Positions 26,773-36,547 of a DNA stretch of 64,000 nucleotides are shown here, piece after piece. Under the pieces are notes generated by a model. The model worked only from the letters and a program-made list of their open reading frames with translations. It was not told the DNA's origin and searched no databases. The stretch's first letter is position 1; each line of letters begins with the position of its first letter. The translations under genes were made by a program, and so were the position numbers. Source of the DNA: Pseudidiomarina homiensis (lineage in GTDB: Bacteria > Pseudomonadota > Gammaproteobacteria > Enterobacterales > Alteromonadaceae); NCBI RefSeq assembly GCF_003987225.1, contig NZ_PIPX01000001.1:248001-312000 (forward strand), given 5' to 3'.

Positions 26773-29700
26773 GATTGCGCCTCCTCTGCTGGCACGACCT
26801 TGACGTTCTTGCGGTCCACCAACAAATACAAGCATGGAATAAACAGTAAGGTCAGTAGCGTAGAAAAGAGCAATCCGGCAATAACACTAATCGCCATTGG
26901 CGCGCGGATCTCGGCACCTTCACCAAGCCCTAGCGCTAATGGCAGGAGACCGAGCACGGTGGTAAACATGGTCATGAGAATTGGCCGTAAGCGCTGCTGC
27001 GCCGCTTGATACACGGCATCGTAACGACTGGCGCCTTGTTCACGTAGTTGGTTGATACGATCCACCAAAACAATCGCGTTGTTGACCACAATCCCGGCAA
27101 GCATGATGAGACCAATGAAAACAATCACACTCAGCTCGGTATTCAGCAAATACAAGCCTAATACTGAACCTGCGCCGGCTAGAGGCACACTGAAGAGTAT
27201 GAAAAACGGATGCAGTAATGACTCAAACTGCGACGCCATAATCAAATAAACCAAGAACACAGCCAGCATTAAAGCCATTTGCAGTGACTTAAATGACTGT
27301 TGCATTTCTTCGTTTTGACCAGCGATGCGAGCTTCAACAGTGAGCGGAAGTTGCGTTTCGGCGAGGACCTTTTCGGCAGCTTGCACGGCTGTTCCCAAGT
27401 CGCCAAAGGCAAGATTCGCGTTCACAATCGCAGTACGCTCTTGATCCAAGCGGGTGATCTCGCTGGGTCCCATGATTTGCTGAATGTCAGCTACTGCCTG
27501 TAATGGAATTTCGCGTGCTGCACCTGGATTAATCACCATCAGTTGCAAGTCGCGTAACGAGTCACGGTCTTGCTCTTGGCTGCGCACCAAGATATCAATT
27601 TTGCGATCTTCGAGGCTGAATTGAGTCGCCACACGACCACCGATTTTTGTCGCTAGCAACTCAGAAACCGTGGCACTCGTTAGGCCGTATTGAGCCAAAC
27701 GCGCATGGTCGAAGAAGATCGCGATTTCCGGTTGACCGTCCGACATATTGGTGCGGATATCCGTGAAGCGATTATCTTCAGCCAAAGCAGCGGCAACGGT
27801 GTCAGCAGCTTGCTGTAATAGTTCAATATCATAGCCAGTAATCTCAATGGCCATTGGGCTACTAAAACTAAACAGCTCTGGACGACCGAGTTTGACACTG
27901 ACGCCAGGGATACGTTGTACGTAGTCACGTAGGTAGTTCTGCACGCGTTCTTCGGCGAAAACATCGCTCGCGTCCTTCATGACAACGTTAAAACGTCCCC
28001 ACTGGTTACCGTTTTGTCCTGGCGAGGCGTTGAGCAAGCTACCTGTACCAGCAATGCTGTAGGCTTTCTCAACACTTTGCGCAAGCTCCGCGTTGCCCTC
28101 AAGATGCTGAGCGAGTCCGGTTAGAACAGCGTCGGTTTCGTCGATGGTCGCACCGGGTTGTAACTCGATTTCAACGTAGAATTCGCCTTGCGCCATGCTA
28201 GGTAAGAGGCTTACCGGCAACTGCGGAAGTAGTGCATAACAGCCGGCAGCCATTAACACAATCACAGCCAGCGTGGCTTTGGCATTGGCAAGTGCTTTTG
28301 CAAGTAGCTTTTGGTAAGCGGCAGCTAGATGTTGGTAGCTCCAATCGAAGCTGCGCAGCAAGGGCCGTACGGCCACACCCAGCAACTTAGCAAGGCCACG
28401 CCATAGTGCGACTAGCACTGTTGCAATAGCTAATGGCAGCCAGCGGAACACCAAAAATAATGGCGTCATAACCCAAAAACGCCAGCCTTGGCGCTGCTGC
28501 GCGGGGGCAAAGTGCTGTTGTGCGGTAATTGCTGCATCAGCACTCTTTTGCTTGGCCGATAACATTGGAATCAGGGTAAGTGCCACCAGTAATGAGGCTA
28601 ACAACGAGAATGTGACGGTCAATGCTTGGTCAGCAAAGAGTTGGCCGGCAAGGCCTTCGACAAACACCAATGGGAAGAATACGGCCATGGTTGTTAGCGT
28701 CGAGGCAATGATGGCGCCAGTTACTTCGCTGGTGCCTTTTTCGGCGGCGGTGGCAACGTCGGTTTCTTCATTATGGCGGGCGATATTTTCGAGCACCACA
28801 ATGGCGTTATCAACGAGCATCCCCACAGCTAAAGCGATACCGCCCAGCGACATCATATTTAGCGAAATTTGATAGCCATGCATGAGGTTGAAGGTGGCAA
28901 TAATCGACACCGGTATTGCCATCGAAATAATGACCGTCGGCCATAGGCGCTGCAAGAACAAATAGATAATCACCATGGCCAACAAACCACCAAAAATCGC
29001 CGCGTCACGCACTTCTGCAATGGCCGCTTGGATGAATACAGCTTGGTCAGAAATAGGCGTAACTTGGTACTGGTTCGGAACAACGTCGCGTTCTTGTAAA
29101 TAGGCTAAGTGGCTTTGAATGGCTTTCGAAACTTGAACGGTATTGGCATCGCCTTCTTTATACAGTGAAACTTCGACAGCTTCGCGACCTGCAATGCGGC
29201 TAATCGAGTCTCGCTCTTTATAGCTGTTGCTGACATCTGCAATGTCGCGCAAGAGAATAGGGCGGTCGTTGCGGGTTGCAATGTAAATGCTACGGATGTC
29301 ATCTAAATCTTCAAATTGGTTTAGCGTGCGCACCAAGTATTCTGCGCGCTGCGCTTCTAAGCGACCACCTGACAAATTAATATTTTCTTCCTTGAGCCGT
29401 TGCATAATCAAGCTCATTGGAATTTGCAGTTGTGTGGCCTGCTGTTCATTGACGAGCACTTGAATTTCGTCTTCGAGACCGCCACCAAGGCGAACAGAAG
29501 CAACACCTTCAACGGCTTCAAGATGGCGTTTTAGTTCTTCCTCGGCAAAGGTACGTAAGCGCTTGAGTTCATCAACGTTAGGGTCGCTGATATCCGCATA
29601 ACCTAATGCTAAACGGAAAATAGGCTCTTCCGCGGGATTAAAGCGCAGTAGCGTTGGTTTTTCGAGATCTAAAGGCAAGGGCACAAGGTCCATTTTCTCG

Positions 29701-30026
29701 CGAACATCGAGACTGGCCATGTCCATGTCACTGCCCCAGGCAAACTCAAGCAGCACATCACTTTGTCCTGCACGCGAGATTGACTCGATGCGGCGCACGC
29801 CTTTTACAGTGCCGAGGGCTTCTTCAATGGGCTTACTTACTAACTGTTCTACTTCACCAGGAGCACCGCCGGGGTAGTCGGTGCGCACGGTAAGCGTTGG
29901 GTAAGAAAGATCAGGCAGTAAAGTGACCGGGATGCGGCCTAACGAGACCATGCCAAACAGCAATACTGCGAGGGTAAACATGGCGACCGTGACCGGTCGC
30001 CGTACTGCTAATTTGGCTAGACTCAT
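26769..30026 (-). CDS. RND efflux permease, first of a pair
   Basis: This 1085-residue RND permease differs clearly from its neighbour. It opens with MSLAKLAVRRPVTVAMF, and TM4 is ALAVGMLVDNAIVVLEN and TM10 GIVVNNAIVLVDR, again DN and N where AcrB has DD and K. Between TM6 and TM7, about residues 500-565, it has an insertion with a long hydrophobic stretch (FWVMTPLFLVFRWLPLAIAT) not present in AcrB, which could be an extra re-entrant or paired helix. It overlaps both the adaptor gene (four bases) and the second pump gene (four bases), so all three are coupled. It may form mixed trimers with the second pump or work alone. Confidence 0.9.
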   Translation of the reverse strand: MSLAKLAVRRPVTVAMFTLAVLLFGMVSLGRIPVTLLPDLSYPTLTVRTDYPGGAPGEVEQLVSKPIEEALGTVKGVRRIESISRAGQSDVLLEFAWGSDMDMASLDVREKMDLVPLPLDLEKPTLLRFNPAEEPIFRLALGYADISDPNVDELKRLRTFAEEELKRHLEAVEGVASVRLGGGLEDEIQVLVNEQQATQLQIPMSLIMQRLKEENINLSGGRLEAQRAEYLVRTLNQFEDLDDIRSIYIATRNDRPILLRDIADVSNSYKERDSISRIAGREAVEVSLYKEGDANTVQVSKAIQSHLAYLQERDVVPNQYQVTPISDQAVFIQAAIAEVRDAAIFGGLLAMVIIYLFLQRLWPTVIISMAIPVSIIATFNLMHGYQISLNMMSLGGIALAVGMLVDNAIVVLENIARHNEETDVATAAEKGTSEVTGAIIASTLTTMAVFFPLVFVEGLAGQLFADQALTVTFSLLASLLVALTLIPMLSAKQKSADAAITAQQHFAPAQQRQGWRFWVMTPLFLVFRWLPLAIATVLVALWRGLAKLLGVAVRPLLRSFDWSYQHLAAAYQKLLAKALANAKATLAVIVLMAAGCYALLPQLPVSLLPSMAQGEFYVEIELQPGATIDETDAVLTGLAQHLEGNAELAQSVEKAYSIAGTGSLLNASPGQNGNQWGRFNVVMKDASDVFAEERVQNYLRDYVQRIPGVSVKLGRPELFSFSSPMAIEITGYDIELLQQAADTVAAALAEDNRFTDIRTNMSDGQPEIAIFFDHARLAQYGLTSATVSELLATKIGGRVATQFSLEDRKIDILVRSQEQDRDSLRDLQLMVINPGAAREIPLQAVADIQQIMGPSEITRLDQERTAIVNANLAFGDLGTAVQAAEKVLAETQLPLTVEARIAGQNEEMQQSFKSLQMALMLAVFLVYLIMASQFESLLHPFFILFSVPLAGAGSVLGLYLLNTELSVIVFIGLIMLAGIVVNNAIVLVDRINQLREQGASRYDAVYQAAQQRLRPILMTMFTTVLGLLPLALGLGEGAEIRAPMAISVIAGLLFSTLLTLLFIPCLYLLVDRKNVKVVPAEEAQS

Positions 30027-31138
30027 GATTGTTGCTCGCTCTTGATATTATCGATAACTTCTACCAAGGCGGCATCTTTAAGATTGGCTTGACCGCTAAC
30101 GACCAATTGTTCGCCAGCTTCTATACCGTCGAGAATCTCAACATGGGTTTCGTCTTCAAAACCAAGCACTACGTCAACTTTGTGCGCAACGCCTTCTGCA
30201 TCAACGGTAAAGACACTGTGTTTGCCATCAAGGCTTTGCACAGCATAGCGGGGGACAGTTACAGCATCGTTGTGTGTCGCATAATGTAATTTTACATGGG
30301 CAAACATACCCGCTTTTAGCGCACTGTCAGGGTTGGCGACACTCAAAACAACTTTGAATGTTCCAGACTGGGTGTCGACCACAGGACTGATGCGGTCAAC
30401 CTTAGCCATTAAGGTTTTACCTGGCATCGCACTGACTTGTAGTTCAGCAGTTTGGCCAACTTCGATGAATTGCAGTTCGCGTTCTGGCAGGTATACATTA
30501 CCTTGCAGCTCATCTAGTGCGACGATATGAAACAACTTTTGCGGCTGATATTGGCTGATCATGTTGCCGGTCTTGGCATAACGCGCGGCGATGAAACCCG
30601 AAATAGGCGCACGAATTTCAGTTTCCGCCAAATTGAGTGCTGCCATATCGTAGCGTGCTTGCAGAGTATCTGCTTGAAAGCGGAGTTTGTCATAAGCATC
30701 GGCACTGATCATGTCACGCTCTGCCATGTCTTTTACGCGCTTCAGTTCTTGCTGGATGCTGTTCAGCTCAGCCTTGGCTTGTGCCACCTGAATACGGTAT
30801 TCATCATCGCGTAGGTTGGCGAGCAGCTGACCTTTTTCAACCCAATCGCCTTCTTCAACAAGAATTTCTTCAACAATACCATTAGCCTTGCTGATGATGT
30901 CGGTCTCTTCACGAGCCTCAAGGGTTGCAGTGGTGCGGAAACTCGAAGTGATGGCTTGGCGTTCGACCACTTCGGTCGCAACAGGGATGCGCACCACAAC
31001 CTCTTCTTCTGCTTTTGTTTGATTTGAGGCGCCGGCCTGACCGCAACCGTTTAGCAACAGACTTGAAGTCAGAATTAAAGCAGTCAAGCCGGCAAAGCTT
31101 GCTGTATTCATTGATTTACTGCGTGAATTGGAACTCAT
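30023..31138 (-). CDS. RND periplasmic adaptor (membrane fusion protein), lipoprotein
   Basis: This 371-residue adaptor links the RND pumps to an outer-membrane channel. The N-terminus ends in LLNGC, a lipobox, so it is anchored to the inner membrane. Order: barrel/lipoyl halves (TTATLEAREETDIISKANG; VEKGQLLANLRD), a coiled-coil hairpin at about 108-160, the second lipoyl half (IRAPISGFIAARYAKTGNMI), then beta-barrel and membrane-proximal domains. A GGGGG run eight bases before the ATG acts as the ribosome site. It heads the three-gene operon; no TolC-like gene is nearby, so the outer-membrane channel must be encoded elsewhere. Confidence 0.92.
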   Translation of the reverse strand: MSSNSRSKSMNTASFAGLTALILTSSLLLNGCGQAGASNQTKAEEEVVVRIPVATEVVERQAITSSFRTTATLEAREETDIISKANGIVEEILVEEGDWVEKGQLLANLRDDEYRIQVAQAKAELNSIQQELKRVKDMAERDMISADAYDKLRFQADTLQARYDMAALNLAETEIRAPISGFIAARYAKTGNMISQYQPQKLFHIVALDELQGNVYLPERELQFIEVGQTAELQVSAMPGKTLMAKVDRISPVVDTQSGTFKVVLSVANPDSALKAGMFAHVKLHYATHNDAVTVPRYAVQSLDGKHSVFTVDAEGVAHKVDVVLGFEDETHVEILDGIEAGEQLVVSGQANLKDAALVEVIDNIKSEQQS

Positions 31139-31159
31139 GTGAATTACCCCCGTTTTTTA

Positions 31160-31194
31160 CTTCGTTGTTCGCTATTTGCTGTTCGCTGTTCGTT
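31160..31194. repeat. Degenerate heptamer tandem repeat
   Basis: Five seven-base units in a row: CTTCGTT, GTTCGCT, ATTTGCT, GTTCGCT, GTTCGTT. The block ends five bases before a palindromic element. Confidence 0.7.
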
Positions 31195-31198
31195 GGTG

Positions 31199-31221
31199 GT
31201 AGCCCGTACTTCTAGTACGGG
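31199..31221. repeat. Short palindromic repeat, intergenic copy
   Basis: After GTAG, the arms CCCGTACT and AGTACGGG flank the loop TCT. The same layout occurs twice inside sucB (39597-39620 and 39990-40013). Compared with the 39990 copy, the arms differ by one G/C exchange that is matched on the opposite arm. Confidence 0.7.
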
Positions 31222-31400
31222 TCAAACCTGCCGATACAACGAATGCAAGTTAAGACGTTTGTTTCTTTGGTAAGGTTTATGCAGGTTGCGTGCCAAATTT
31301 CTAATTGGAGTTTAATTTTTATCGAAAGCCATTGTTTTTAATGGTCTGTAGAGGAGGTTCTTGTTTACTATTAATTTTCGGTTGGCTAAGAAATAGACAT

Positions 31401-31428
31401 AAAAAAAGCACGCCGTAGCGTGCTTTTT
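31401..31428 (-). terminator. Intrinsic terminator of gltA
   Basis: AGCACGC (31407-31413) and GCGTGCT (31418-31424) pair around a four-base loop, with A-runs and T-runs on both sides. For gltA this gives a GC hairpin followed by a run of T residues, so termination is strongly expected; it could work in both directions. Confidence 0.85.
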
Positions 31429-31466
31429 ACGAATCTTTAGCGAAACTCACCAAAGTGGTGGAAATC

Positions 31467-32747
31467 TTAACGCTTGATCGGTGTGAAGTCACGTTTCGCT
31501 TCACCAGTGTAAAGCTGACGTGGACGACCGATTTTCTGGTTCGCTTCACCCATCATTTCGTGCCAGTGTGAAATCCAGCCAACAGTACGTGATAAAGCAA
31601 AGATCACGGTAAACATGTTGGTCGGAATGCCAATGGCTTTCAGAATGATACCTGAGTAGAAGTCGACGTTCGGGTACAGTTTCTTCTCAACGAAGTACGG
31701 GTCTTCTAACGCAATGCGTTCGAGTTCCATAGCCACGTCAAGCAACGGATCGTCAATGTTCAACTCTTTGAGTACTTCGTGTGCACTTTCACGCATAACA
31801 GTCGCACGCGGGTCAAAGTTTTTGTAAACACGGTGACCAAAGCCCATCAGACGGAACGGGTCGTTCTTGTCTTTCGCTTTTTCGATGTACTTAGGAATAT
31901 TGTCGACCGAGCCGATTTCTTTCAACATGCGCAAACAAGCTTCGTTCGCGCCGCCATGGGCAGGGCCCCAAAGTGATGCAACACCCGCTGCAATACACGC
32001 ATAAGGGTTTGCGCCGGATGAACCTGCCAAACGAACAGTAGACGTTGAAGCATTCTGCTCATGATCAGCGTGCAACGTGAAAATACGGTCCATCGCTTTG
32101 GCGATGATAGGATTCACTTTGTAATCTTCAGCCGGAACAGAGAACATCATATTTAAGAAGTTTTCTGAGTACGACAGATCGTTTTGTGGATAAACAAACG
32201 GCTGACCAATGCTAAATTTATAAGCCATGGCAGCAATGGTAGGCATTTTCGCAATTAAGCGGTACGCACTACGTAAACGTTGTTTTTCATCATGGATATC
32301 AAGGTCATCATGATAAAAAGAAGAAAGGGCACCGGTAACCGCACAGAGCATCGCCATTGGATGCGCGTCGCGACGGAAACCATTAAAGAAATTGTGTAAA
32401 CCTTGATGCACCATAGTGTGCTTGGTGATCGTGGCTTTAAAATTATCATATTGCTCAGCTGTAGGAGCTTCACCGTGGAGCAGCATGTAACATACTTCGA
32501 GATAATCCGCTTGCGTAGCGAGCTGATCAATCGGATATCCGCGGTGCAGAAGGATGCCGTTTTCACCATCAATGTAGGTGATCTTTGATTCACATGAACC
32601 CGTTGCTAGAAAGCCTGGGTCGAAAGTGAAGAACCCGTGTTTTCCGAGAGTACGCACGTCAACTACATCATAGCCGGCTGTACCAGATAACACTGGTAAT
32701 TCAATGGATTGGCCGTCAATCTGCAGGGTGGCTTTACGATCAGCCAT
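31467..32747 (-). CDS. gltA: Citrate synthase, type II
   Basis: GltA condenses acetyl-CoA and oxaloacetate at the entry of the TCA cycle. The 426 residues match the hexameric NADH-sensitive gram-negative type. Catalytic motifs include [15 protein letters not shown] (His of the active site), [10 protein letters not shown], and [21 protein letters not shown] eight bases upstream fixes the start; it lies in a small palindrome AAGGA-GATT-TCCTT just before the ATG. It is divergent from sdhC across 478 bases. Confidence 0.97.
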   Translation of the reverse strand: MADRKATLQIDGQSIELPVLSGTAGYDVVDVRTLGKHGFFTFDPGFLATGSCESKITYIDGENGILLHRGYPIDQLATQADYLEVCYMLLHGEAPTAEQYDNFKATITKHTMVHQGLHNFFNGFRRDAHPMAMLCAVTGALSSFYHDDLDIHDEKQRLRSAYRLIAKMPTIAAMAYKFSIGQPFVYPQNDLSYSENFLNMMFSVPAEDYKVNPIIAKAMDRIFTLHADHEQNASTSTVRLAGSSGANPYACIAAGVASLWGPAHGGANEACLRMLKEIGSVDNIPKYIEKAKDKNDPFRLMGFGHRVYKNFDPRATVMRESAHEVLKELNIDDPLLDVAMELERIALEDPYFVEKKLYPNVDFYSGIILKAIGIPTNMFTVIFALSRTVGWISHWHEMMGEANQKIGRPRQLYTGEAKRDFTPIKR

Positions 32748-32799
32748 AAGGAAATCTCCTTGTTTTAATCTGCTTCATCACTAAAAAAGAGCGCTAGAA

Positions 32800-32877
32800 T
32801 TTACTTGATCTTAACCGCCATTGTCAATTCAAACGGCTGTTTAGTTCTGGGCAAAACCCCGAACAGCGTCAAGTAAA
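32800..32877. other. Nested inverted repeats upstream of gltA
   Basis: Outer arms TTTACTTGA (32800-32808) and TCAAGTAAA (32869-32877) are perfect and enclose a second hairpin, GCTGTT (32836-32841) with AACAGC (32862-32867), itself closed by GGG/CCC over a small loop. On the gltA strand it would lie in the leader, about 53-130 bases before the start. Function unknown. Confidence 0.5.
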
Positions 32878-33074
32878 AGTGTCATTGTTACGCATCAGTA
32901 TGGCATTTGGATGACAATGTTGCGCGCTTTCGTCAATTCAATCGAAACGGTTATACGTTGAATCGTAACTTCTGTGTATACGACTAAGGTAGGGTTGCGG
33001 CAAGAGCTGGTTTCTTGTCTGTTGATCTAAAGCGAAAAAAATCACGTTTTTCTTGGAAAGTCGGCGCTAGAGAA

Positions 33075-33103
33075 TTGTAATTCATTGCTATGGCTTATAT
33101 ACT
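33075..33103 (+). promoter_or_regulatory. Sigma-70 promoter of the sdh-suc operon
   Basis: TTGTAA (33075-33080), a 17-base spacer and TATACT (33098-33103). This is the best sigma-70 match in the region and lies about 120 bases before the sdhC start. Confidence 0.6.
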
Positions 33104-33225
33104 TTGGCGGCGATCTCACAGGGTCCTCTTACCGTATACTTTACAGTAATCATAACAAGTAACAGGGCGAGGATGTTTGAAGTTCCGAGCATGTTAACAA
33201 TGCTTTTCTGAAAGGCACAACAATC

Positions 33226-33600
33226 GTGAAAAAACAAAGACCTGTAAATTTAGACCTTACAACTATTAGTCTCCCCGCTGCGGGACTTAGTTCCATCTTG
33301 CACCGTGTTTCTGGCGTGATCATGCTGATCTCGATTGGTTTACTGGTGTGGGCATTGGCAACTTCACTGCAATCAGCCGAGGGCTTTGCAATGGTGCACG
33401 ACCTGTTCACCAGCTTCATTGCTAAGTTTATCGCCTGGGGTATTTTAACCGCACTTGGTTATCACTTGCTGGCTGGCGTACGCCATATGTTTATGGATAT
33501 GGGCTACTTTGAAGAGCTCAACTCTGGCCGTATCAGTGCGTACATCGTATTTGTACTCGCTATCGTACTTTCAGCTTTAGCAGGGGTGTGGTTATGGTAA
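33226..33600 (+). CDS. sdhC: Succinate dehydrogenase cytochrome b556 subunit
   Basis: This 124-residue membrane anchor of complex II has three TM helices, the SILHRVSGV quinone-site motif near residues 27-35 and GYHLLAGVRHMFMD, whose His is the likely heme ligand. It begins at GTG with AAAGG ten bases upstream. Its end overlaps sdhD by seven bases. Confidence 0.95.
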   Translation: MKKQRPVNLDLTTISLPAAGLSSILHRVSGVIMLISIGLLVWALATSLQSAEGFAMVHDLFTSFIAKFIAWGILTALGYHLLAGVRHMFMDMGYFEELNSGRISAYIVFVLAIVLSALAGVWLW

Positions 33601-33950
33601 AAGTAGCTTCAACATTTGGCCGTAGCGGAACCCATGACTTTATCCTGCTACGCGCATCAGCCATCATCATGGCTTTGTACGCCATCTTCATGGTGAGCTT
33701 CTTGGTTTCAGCAGAAACTGTGAACTATGCCGTGTGGACAAACTTGTTCGCAAACTTAGGTATGAAGATCTTCACTATGTTGGCGTTAACCTCAGTTCTT
33801 ATCCATGGCTGGATTGGTATCTGGCAGGTATTGACTGATTACGTCAAAAATTCTGGCTTACGAGCTTTCATTCAATTCGTAGTAAGTGTTGCACTTATCG
33901 TGTACTGGCTAGCTGGCCTACTCGTAGTGTGGCCTGTGGAGGGTGTGTAA
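33594..33950 (+). CDS. sdhD: Succinate dehydrogenase membrane anchor subunit
   Basis: This 118-residue second anchor of complex II has three TM helices. ILLRASAIIMALYAI and SVLIHGWIGIWQVLTDYV are family blocks, the latter with the heme/quinone-region His and the Asp-Tyr pair. I use the ATG at 33594, which overlaps the sdhC stop; a GTG six bases earlier is possible. sdhA follows directly. Confidence 0.93.
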   Translation: MVKVASTFGRSGTHDFILLRASAIIMALYAIFMVSFLVSAETVNYAVWTNLFANLGMKIFTMLALTSVLIHGWIGIWQVLTDYVKNSGLRAFIQFVVSVALIVYWLAGLLVVWPVEGV

Positions 33951-35717
33951 GTGAGCGTACAAACTCTTGAATTTGATGCAGTAGTCATTGGTGCCGGCGG
34001 CGCAGGTATGCGCGCAGCACTACAAATTTCTCAGTCAGGCATGACCTGTGCACTGATGTCGAAAGTCTTCCCAACGCGTTCGCACACCGTATCTGCGCAA
34101 GGTGGTATCACCGTTGCATTGGGTAACGCGCACGAAGATAACTGGGAATGGCACATGTTCGATACCGTGAAAGGTTCGGACTACATCGGTGACCAAGACG
34201 CTATCGAGTACATGTGTAAAACCGGTCCAGAAGCGATTTTGGAACTGGAAAACATGGGCTTGCCATTCTCACGTTTTGAGAACGGTAAAGTTTATCAGCG
34301 TCCATTCGGTGGTCAGTCGAAAGCCTTCGGTGGCGAGCAAGCTGCACGTACAGCGGCTGCTGCAGACCGTACCGGCCACGCATTATTGCACTTGTTGTAC
34401 CAACAAAACGTCAAGAACAAGACCACTGTATTCTCGGAGTGGTATGCGCTTGACCTTGTGAAGAACCAAGACGGTGCAGTGGTTGGTGTAACGACCCTGA
34501 ACATCGAAACCGGTGAAATCTTCTACGTAAAAGCCAAAGCCGTAGTGCTTGCAACGGGTGGTGCAGGTCGTATCTACGCCTCAACGACCAACGCTCACAT
34601 CAACACTGGTGACGGCGTTGGTATGGCGTTGCGTGCAGGCGTTCCGGTGCAAGATATGGAAATGTGGCAGTTCCACCCAACCGGTATTGCCGGTGCAGGT
34701 ACCCTGGTGACCGAGGGTTGCCGTGGTGAAGGTGGTTACCTCTTGAACAAAGATGGTGAGCGCTTTATGGAGCGTTACGCGCCGAATGCTAAAGACTTGG
34801 CGTCGCGTGACGTTGTTGCGCGCTCAATGATGACTGAAATCCGCGAAGGCCGCGGCTGTGATGGTCCTTTAGGTCCACACTTGAAACTGAAACTTGATCA
34901 CTTGGGTCGTGAAGTTCTCGAGAGTCGCTTGCCAGGCGTATGTGACTTGGCGAAGACCTTCGCGCACGTTGACCCAGCGGAAGAGCCAATTCCAGTTATT
35001 CCAACCTGTCACTACATGATGGGCGGTATCCCAACTGACGTGAACGGCCAAGCATTACAAATCGATGCTGACGGTAAAACGTCGCCGATTCAAGGCTTGT
35101 TCGCTTGTGGTGAAATTGCTTGTGTATCTGTGCACGGTGCGAACCGCTTGGGCGGTAACTCGCTGCTTGACTTGGTGGTGTTCGGTCGTGCGACCGGCTT
35201 GCACTTGGGCGATGCTTTGGCAGCCAATACCGAAGCACGTGAAGCAAGTCAAAGCGACATCGACGCAGCATTAGCGCGCGTTAACCGTTGGGAAAGCAAT
35301 AAAGACGGTGAAGACCCAGTACAAATTAAGAAAGACTTGCAGAAGTGTATGCAGTTGAACTTCTCGGTCTTCCGTGAAGGCGAAGCGATGAAAGAAGGCT
35401 TGGCGGAGCTTAAAGAGATCCGTGAGCGCCTTAAGAACGCTCGTCTTGATGACACCAGTGCTGAGTTTAATACCCAGCGTATCGAGTGCTTAGAACTTGA
35501 TAACCTGATGGAAACCGCTTATTCAACCGCAGTTTCAGCGAACTTCCGTACGGAAAGTCGTGGCGCACACAGCCGTGCTGACTACCCAGATCGTGATGAC
35601 GAAAACTGGTTGGTACACAGTGTTTATCGTCCGGAAACGGAAGAGATGCTGAAGCGCGAAGTGAACATGCAGCCGAAGCTACGTGAAGCATTCCCGCCAA
35701 AAGCGCGGACTTACTAA
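33951..35717 (+). CDS. sdhA: Succinate dehydrogenase flavoprotein subunit
   Basis: This 588-residue catalytic subunit oxidises succinate to fumarate. The FAD-binding [11 protein letters not shown] is near residues 14-24, and covalent FAD attachment is expected at His45 in [10 protein letters not shown]. Substrate-site regions include HPTGIAGAG and the active-site Arg region in [13 protein letters not shown]. It begins at a GTG directly after the sdhD stop. Confidence 0.97.
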   Translation: MSVQTLEFDAVVIGAGGAGMRAALQISQSGMTCALMSKVFPTRSHTVSAQGGITVALGNAHEDNWEWHMFDTVKGSDYIGDQDAIEYMCKTGPEAILELENMGLPFSRFENGKVYQRPFGGQSKAFGGEQAARTAAAADRTGHALLHLLYQQNVKNKTTVFSEWYALDLVKNQDGAVVGVTTLNIETGEIFYVKAKAVVLATGGAGRIYASTTNAHINTGDGVGMALRAGVPVQDMEMWQFHPTGIAGAGTLVTEGCRGEGGYLLNKDGERFMERYAPNAKDLASRDVVARSMMTEIREGRGCDGPLGPHLKLKLDHLGREVLESRLPGVCDLAKTFAHVDPAEEPIPVIPTCHYMMGGIPTDVNGQALQIDADGKTSPIQGLFACGEIACVSVHGANRLGGNSLLDLVVFGRATGLHLGDALAANTEAREASQSDIDAALARVNRWESNKDGEDPVQIKKDLQKCMQLNFSVFREGEAMKEGLAELKEIRERLKNARLDDTSAEFNTQRIECLELDNLMETAYSTAVSANFRTESRGAHSRADYPDRDDENWLVHSVYRPETEEMLKREVNMQPKLREAFPPKARTY

Positions 35718-35732
35718 GGTTAGGTGACAACG

Positions 35733-36446
35733 ATGAAGAAGTTGAGTATTTCAGTTTATCGTTACAACCCGGATGTTGATAACGCACCTTATATGAAGGA
35801 TTACACCCTCGAAATCGAGGATAATCAGGACATGATGGTGCTGGACTTGCTGTTGAAATTGAAAGAGCAAGATCCAACGTTAGCATTCCGTCGCTCATGC
35901 CGTGAAGGTGTGTGTGGTTCTGACGGTTTGAACATGAACGGTAAGAATGGCTTGGCTTGTATCACGCCAATGTCTGCTCTTAAAGGCAGCAAGATTGTGA
36001 TTCGTCCATTGCCAGGTTTGCCGGTTATTCGTGACTTAATTGTAGACATGACGCAGTTCTACAAGCAGTACGAAAAGATCAAACCTTATTTGATTAATGA
36101 CGACAAAACGCCACCAGCGCGTGAGCGTCTGCAATCGCCAGAAGAGCGTGCCAAGCTTGATGGTTTGTACGAGTGTATTCTCTGTGCGTGCTGTTCAACT
36201 TCGTGCCCATCATTCTGGTGGAACCCAGACAAATTCATCGGCCCAGCTGGCTTGTTGCATGCCTATCGTTTCTTGATTGATAGTCGCGACACGGCTACCG
36301 AAGAGCGCCTTGATGACTTAGACGACGCATTTAGTGTTTTCCGTTGTCACGGCATCATGAACTGCGTGAACGTTTGCCCGAAAGGTTTGAACCCAACAAA
36401 GGCTATTGGACACATCAAATCCATGCTATTAAGTCGCGCGATTTAA
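35733..36446 (+). CDS. sdhB: Succinate dehydrogenase iron-sulfur subunit
   Basis: This 237-residue subunit passes electrons through three clusters: [2Fe-2S] from CREGVCGSDG…C, [4Fe-4S] from CILCACCSTSCP, and [3Fe-4S] from CHGIMNCVNVCP. I prefer the ATG at 35733, with AGGTG seven bases upstream, over the in-frame GTG at 35724; the length then matches Escherichia coli (238). A strong terminator follows. Confidence 0.97.
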   Translation: MKKLSISVYRYNPDVDNAPYMKDYTLEIEDNQDMMVLDLLLKLKEQDPTLAFRRSCREGVCGSDGLNMNGKNGLACITPMSALKGSKIVIRPLPGLPVIRDLIVDMTQFYKQYEKIKPYLINDDKTPPARERLQSPEERAKLDGLYECILCACCSTSCPSFWWNPDKFIGPAGLLHAYRFLIDSRDTATEERLDDLDDAFSVFRCHGIMNCVNVCPKGLNPTKAIGHIKSMLLSRAI

Positions 36447-36490
36447 TACTATCGTGTTGATTTGCTATAGTAATGGCCGAGCTGTATCGA

Positions 36491-36522
36491 AATAGCCATC
36501 CAGCTTGGATGGCTATTTTTTT
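36491..36522 (+). terminator. Intrinsic terminator between sdhB and sucA
   Basis: Perfect 12-base arms AATAGCCATCCA (36491-36502) and TGGATGGCTATT (36506-36517) with a three-base loop and a run of seven T. Transcription into sucA probably needs read-through or a separate promoter. Confidence 0.88.
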
Positions 36523-36547
36523 ATAAAACGAGTGTGAAGGAACAGCG

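Larger units (their letters stand above)
31139..31466. other. Intergenic region between the adaptor gene and gltA
   Basis: These 328 bases hold a heptamer repeat block (31160-31194), a palindromic element (31199-31221) and the gltA terminator (31401-31428). The part from 31222 to 31400 is AT-rich; no small gene was seen. The adaptor promoter must lie here on the minus strand, but I could not assign it. Confidence 0.7.
32748..33225. promoter_or_regulatory. Divergent control region between gltA and sdhC
   Basis: These 478 bases hold a large inverted structure near gltA (32800-32877), an sdh promoter (33075-33103), and an AGCAT/ATGCT inverted repeat around GTTAAC (33188-33204) in the sdhC leader. 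No coding region or RNA gene was recognised. The gltA promoter was not found. Confidence 0.6.

Noticed and set aside
32748-32761. AAGGA-GATT-TCCTT palindrome at the gltA ribosome site as an RNA switch
   Set aside because: Five-base arms over a four-base loop are expected often by chance; noted in the gltA entry only.
33112-33140. Second TATACT before sdhC as another promoter
   Set aside because: No acceptable -35 at 16-18 bases upstream; the TTGTAA-N17-TATACT site is much better.
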